From assembly GCA_037389465.1 (NCBI GenBank), contig JAZARR010000146.1, positions 3,690,001 to 3,754,000 of the forward strand: a stretch of 64,000 nt of DNA, read 5' to 3'. Shown one piece after another: positions 59,389-64,000 of this stretch. Origin of the DNA: Baylisascaris procyonis. Taxonomy: Eukaryota > Nematoda > Chromadorea > Rhabditida > Ascarididae. Positions within the stretch are counted from its first letter, which is position 1. Each line of letters starts with the position of its first letter. Below the pieces are notes generated by a model. It did no database searches and was not told the origin of the DNA. It saw only the letters and a program-made list of their open reading frames with translations. The translations under genes were made by a program, and so were the position numbers.

Positions 59389-60066
59389 ATGACAACAGCG
59401 AAGCGGGATGAATCTGCTGGGCTGAACAGACAGCAGAGCGGTACCTAGATAAGATCAGAGCAGATTTCACGTGGAACGACAACACACAATCAAAGAAGCC
59501 ATACAACACAACAATTGCAAAGCAACAATAACAAATGCGAACTGAATACAACCAGAAGCAAAGAAGGGACAAGACGAGACGGCGGCAGGGACCACTGCAG
59601 CACAGCTGGGCGCAGTCCTCCCGCTCCATACAAAGACGCAGTGATCAGAAGCATAGTTAGCAAGGAAGCAGCAAATTGGAGTGCCCACTGCGCATAGGCG
59701 TATCCCACCGGCAAGTCCTACGTAGTGTACCATAACGTCTGCCTGCATTGTATGGTCATCATTACACCGAACGGTCCTCAAACTGTAGTCGACCAACGAC
59801 CACAATACATTTCACCTGAAAAAAGCGGAACTTTCTTATATAAATGTTCACACGCACGCACACACACACACACACACAAACAAATAAACATAAAAAAGCG
59901 TGTTCGCATCAAAATTCGAGGCGATGAACCCGAAAAAGTACGCATGCCAACACTGTTTTGCAATTCATTCGCTTAGGACTTCATTCGTCACAGACATGCT
60001 TTGCTCAGAGTGAACGCCAATTTTACCACAGAAGGGTTTTCTTTGAAGTTGAAGGTTAGCCACTAA
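59389..60066 (+). pseudogene. 226-codon frame interrupted only by three TAG codons
   Basis: From ATG 59389 one frame runs to TAA at 60064-60066 with TAG at 59446-59448, 59695-59697 and 59974-59976 and no TAA or TGA. Segments read TTAKRDESAGLNRQQSGT; then an Asn/Gln/Thr-rich part (QSNNNKCELNTTRSKEGTRR) and YKDAVIRSIVSKEAANWSAH; then ITPNGPQTVVDQRPQYISPE, a (TH)n stretch from a CA repeat, and a basic RVRIKIRGDEPEKVR; then NANFTTEGFSLKLKVSH. Each piece has coding-like bias. Likely explanations are exons read through short introns, a decayed gene, or stop readthrough. No family. Confidence 0.35.
59857..59877 (+). repeat. (CA)n microsatellite
   Basis: Short CA array within the frame described at 59389-60066, read there as Thr-His repeats. 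Confidence 0.85.
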
Positions 60067-60909
60067 CCGAAATAACACCAACTTTTAGCAATAATATTCA
60101 GAGACGATTGCAAAACGGCAATGATATCCCAAATTTCTTATAGTATTTTGCCGTAATAACAATAGTTAACAGACATTTGCAATCAACAACACAGAGAGAA
60201 ATGAACAATAATATAATGAAAGAATGAAGAAATTAACTCGCAACCGCTTGCCACTCAACTGGTGGCCATATAAACCGATAATGGAAAGTTAGTTAGTAGT
60301 AAATATAAATTGAAATAGCCTCATTTTTGAGATTCAAAACATTACAATACTATATATCATTGTTTATTAGAGAGGCGAGTAAACTAATAAGAACACGGAG
60401 CGCTTTTTCAGAATCTGTAAACCAATCAACCTTCGAACTTTAGCATCTGAACAGCTTTGAGGTAACAAATTCAAAAAAAAAAAGGTCGCAGCAACAGAAA
60501 ACTTCAGTATATCAGCGTGATAGCTGTTTAACATTAAAGGCAAGGAAAATGGGTAAACGCATTGGTTGGACAGCATGTGACAGCGAAAGGTGCGCTTTAT
60601 CAAAATAGAACAAATAGAACGATAGAAGATAATAAAAACGCAGTACTCAATTGTGCCGTTAGGCATGCAAATAAAGATTACCACTTATATACACTCCCTC
60701 TACAATGAAACTTATGTAAAATATGTGTGAAATGTGTTAAAAGTGGGAAACCGATAGGTGGTAATTAGACAAGGGAAGGGGTTGATTTAGTGATATATGA
60801 AAATAAAAGTGGATGAGCGGAAATGAAAAGTTCGATATAAGAGATTAAAAGATTAAAAGAAAAGATTTCGCATGCAGAGAACAATCGGCGATGCACATAC
60901 ACGCTCACA

Positions 60910-60978
60910 TCACTTCTTCTTTTTGCCGAACGAGAAAAATCCCTTCTTCTTCTTCTTGCTCTCCTTCGATGCGTTCAA
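60910..60978 (-). CDS. Terminal exon with a polybasic tail
   Basis: Minus strand. GGATTGTTTGCAG precedes 60978. The 22-codon exon reads LNASKESKKKKKGFF then SFGKKKK and TGA at 60910. Two lysine clusters around GFFSFG give a classic basic-aromatic membrane-binding tail, similar in style to the ends of membrane-skeleton proteins such as beta-spectrin or adducin. This likeness is an inference. The rest of the gene must lie at higher coordinates; a phase-0 donor is needed and was not securely found. Confidence 0.45.
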   Translation of the reverse strand: MNASKESKKKKKGFFSFGKKKK

Positions 60979-61082
60979 CTGCAAACAATCCTTTTTAACA
61001 ATTCGTAATCTTCGTATCAATCAATCAATGATCTCATCAAATTCATCAAACACCATTTTCAATACAATGCTGGTTGTTTCAG

Positions 61083-61138
61083 ATAAACTAACAGAATCTG
61101 CTTCTGAATTGCAGAACGAAGAGGAAAGGAGAAAATGA
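61083..61138 (+). CDS. Candidate short terminal exon
   Basis: CTGGTTGTTTCAG precedes a frame reading KLTESASELQNEEERRK and TGA. It is highly charged and protein-like, with a good acceptor. It lies opposite an intron implied for the minus gene ending at 60910, so only one of the two may be real. Confidence 0.33.
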
Positions 61139-61458
61139 ATAGAGAAGAAAGCGCGGAAGGATAATGAAATACGCACACATTAATATCATAGAAAGATATG
61201 CGCTTCATTTCAGAAGACAACCATTTTACTCGCTTATTTCCATGATAAATCATTCCCCTTTGCTTTCGCCCGAAAAAAAAAAGAAACTTTTTAAACAAAC
61301 GATATCAAAAAAAAAAAGAATACATTTGCCGCATTCTGTGTTAATAACGCCGATAAGTGGAACTTCTGCGAAATCCGATAATCATTTATAGATGTTCGAT
61401 TCCCATTTAGTGCTCGTTACATTTGAAGCAAACTTTAAGTAGCGTTCTTTTTGATAAG

Positions 61459-61631
61459 ATTGTATAGTTGATGTCCGCAATGAATGGAGCAAATCGCTTG
61501 CAGAGTTTGACGTCGAGAGTTTAGAAACAGGCTTAACAGCCTCAAATGAAACACCCAACGTCTGCTTGCAAGCTAATGACGAAAGGTTTGAATGTGTTGT
61601 GTGCCATCTTATGTGGCTTATGATTACTTAA
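61459..61631 (+). CDS. Candidate exon, acidic
   Basis: TTCTTTTTGATAAG precedes a frame reading DVRNEWSKSLAEFDVESLET then NVCLQANDERFECVVCHL to TAA at 61629, with an inner acceptor CGCTTGCAG. The closing CVVCHL is a CxxC pair. About 63 percent of codons are purine-first. It may belong to the + gene at 63249-64000. Confidence 0.4.
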
Positions 61632-63248
61632 AAATTTCGACGTGCATCCCCACTTCACACAACAATGCCGTAATACAAAAATATGGACTCCTTGAGGTAA
61701 TAGAAGGTGCAACGGCTATCGGTGAGAATCCAATCAGCATATATAGGCAATCACCGTGAAACCGGAAGTAAAAATAAGATGTACGGCGATCCTTCAGACT
61801 CTCTTATGAAGGTACGATAAACGAGCTCACCGATGAACAATGAGCAACGATCCGAGGTTTTTTTTAAACTTATAATTGAAAACGCCCAGTAATTATACAG
61901 CAACGCAGAACATAACCTTCGTGACCTCAGGAAAGCCACACTCAGCAACCTAAGATAGCCGCAAGAAATCCCTATCCCCACTGAGCATAATAACAACAGC
62001 AGAGTAGCGCAACAACGAAAAATTTATGTCGACGTGATGCAGCACTCGAGATTATCCATGAGCTAATGAAAGCACTACTTCTAAACAACACGATCTTTTC
62101 CCTCGAAAATAGTAATTAATATGCAGCAATAATTAATGCATATAAGAAGCTGTAAATATTTTTTTATGGCAGGGAAGTGGATACGAAAAAATTTTTGAGT
62201 TTCTAGAAGAAATGTTACCCAATGATTTCGTTTCACTAGTGACAACAGGAGAGTACTTTCGTGAAATCGATCCCATAAATCAGATTATTATACGACGTAT
62301 TAAAACAGAAAAAAGATTGCTCTCAGTAATTGATTAAATTTAGGAACCTCAAAAACAGATTTCTCATATTGCGATGCATTTTATCTTTCTCTTCCTCTTC
62401 GTCAAAAATTTTGCGAAGGGTTTTTTTTTCTCAGCCAAAAATTTTACTTCATTTATTCGTTGAAAAGATAGCAAACTTCTCAAGGAAACAATTTCTACAT
62501 ATGCGCTCAATTAACTAATTTAGGATGCGAATGAAATTTGACGCAATCAGCATGCTAAATAAAGACTGAGTAGAACGCTGCATCAGTCAATAAATTTGAT
62601 GGATTCGCTTTCTATTGCGCTACTCTTGTCGATCATAACACTATCGTACGATGAGAAATGACTGCCTTGAAGCGTGCATATACGTGAAACATTGTGATAA
62701 AGCACATCCCCGCATAGCGGTCAATTAACATAAAGTGTAAAGCACCGGCAACAGCATGCTCCATATTCCACTGAATAAGTTACTGCAGTTCACATAAAAA
62801 GCGTTGTTCTTTCCTATCTCTCTCCTCTAAAATACCCGCAATTCCTAAATTCCCTCTCCAAATCAGATTACTTCCATACTGCTTTACGCACTCAAAATGT
62901 AAACATTTGTCATTTTATTTCGTTTACTCTATGCATTGGCGTCACGTTTACGCATACGTTCTTCTTGAATCGCCTTCCCGCTTTGTCTCTCTCAGTTTGC
63001 CAACATTTCATCTCAATCATTCACCATCGTACCATAAAGGTTACGAAGTATCACTTCCTTTTACGAAAAAGTCAATTCTGATAGATTTTCACATTTCAAC
63101 TGAAAAAAAAACTGCAGAAAAAACCACCAAAATAGCTTGAATACGTTCAATGTTATGTCGTTGAAACGCAGTCCTAGGGCATGCACCGTGTGTCTATAAT
63201 GAATGCGAAAAGAAGTGATGAAAGCTCACATACCTCTTCTTCGGTTAG

Positions 63249-64000
63249 AGCAAGTTCGGAACTTCGCTGAGGTGTTTCCGGACCTGCAAACTTATGAGTA
63301 ATGCAATGCCAGGTTGGCGACACCGTCTACTCATTGAATTAAATGCAGAAGCAGAGCGGGTGGACAAGGAAGGGATGAAGATCGGTGAAGGTACTGAAAT
63401 GCCAGTACCTTTCCTGCTAAACGCAATAACACCAGCGTTTATAATAGTGCACACTGATGAACTGAACAAAAGTAAACAGGTGCCCAAAAACATGAAACGC
63501 TTTGCAGATATGTGAAGCATCTTCCTAAAGCTTTTCTTCTTTTCACCAAATTCCCCTCCCATTATATCTAGACTTTACTGAAGAACATGTCCGGAAAGGA
63601 ATAACTGACGCAGTTCTACCTTTACACCCTCACCCTCTTCATCTGTCCCTCACATATGTTCTCCCATAAATAATTTACCTATTTTATTCAATGAATGTCC
63701 GAAATCTGACATAGATCTAATATACAGTAGTTATGCCTGCAGGTTCAACAGCGCTGTCAAAACATGGAAGAATAAATTGGGGAAAAAAAGATAAAAACCT
63801 ACTTCTAGAGAAAAAACTTTTACGTAGTGCCGAAGTAAAGCGCTCCGATTTACTGCGCGTGAATGTAGACAGCTCCGATTGTGCAGCACTTGCCGGTAAA
63901 GTTGTTGATGCATCGCTTTGTGATACTCGCTCGAGCGAACCACCCAAAACATTGAAAGTGCACAAAACAGCTTGCATACAATCCGTGCAAGACGACGCTC
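63249..64000 (+). CDS. Two exons of a gene running off the right edge
   Basis: CTCTTCTTCGGTTAG ends at 63248 and ATG 63294 follows. Exon 1 reads MSNAMPGWRHRLLIELNAEA, then KIGEGTEMPVPFLLNAITPA and VHTDELNK. An A/GTAAAC donor (63471) leaves one base. The next exon (acceptor TTATGCCTGCAG at 63742; 63727 and 63730 also keep phase) reads STALSKHGRINWGKKDKNLL, KLLRSAEVKRSDLLRVNVDS and SEPPKTLKVHKTACIQSVQD, open to the window edge. Unspliced, exon 1 stops at TGA 63513. Codons are 64-70 percent purine-first in both. Minus readings of the same DNA (63234-63283; about 63807-64000) are possible but weaker. Function unknown. Confidence 0.52.

Noticed and set aside
59467..59805. 112-codon minus-strand hydrophobic ORF
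   Set aside because: Almost free of charged residues and antisense to a polar, well-biased + frame; more likely a shadow.
63234..64000. Minus-strand exon pair (PETPQRSSELALTEEE joined to a Ser-rich segment near 63.8 kb)
   Set aside because: Splice phases agree, but the overlapping + exons have stronger codon bias and composition, and both cannot easily be true.

Overview
This window looks like eukaryotic, metazoan nuclear DNA and most resembles a nematode. It is AT-rich, with no operons of the bacterial kind, no Shine-Dalgarno spacing, and few long open frames. The coding signal comes as short GC-richer islands flanked by GT...AG borders. Several coding starts lie only 1-30 bases behind a TTTCAG-type acceptor, which fits spliced-leader trans-splicing. 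Introns range from about 50 bases to over 2 kb. The species cannot be fixed from this sequence. All exon borders below were read by eye, without transcript data or homology searches.

The one gene whose family is clear is a complete four-exon serine/threonine protein kinase (43106-44837, + strand). It sits in a run of + strand genes: a multi-exon gene ending about 580 bases upstream (40154-42529), the kinase, then a single-exon 72-residue charged protein (46092-46310) and a four-exon gene (50083-54047). The order, orientation and acceptor sites before the starts would suit a polycistronic cluster. A minus-strand helical protein (47633-48719) lies inside this run.

The ends of the window cut two genes: a minus-strand secreted or membrane protein at 1-70, and a + strand gene at 63249-64000. 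In between, many isolated exon candidates on both strands are reported with modest confidence. In several islands both strands read well, and these are flagged.

Mobile and repeated DNA is centred on 24.3-25.8 kb: a 210-base inverted repeat pair, two long (TA)n arrays, a frameshifted relic of a transposase helix-turn-helix domain, and a short tandem duplication. A third (TA)n array lies at 5.35 kb. G-run and C-run tracts that could form quadruplexes lie near 13.5, 16.4, 16.7, 48.2 and 50.15 kb. Around 59.4-60.1 kb a 226-codon frame is broken only by TAG codons.

No rRNA, tRNA, CRISPR array or virus was recognised.
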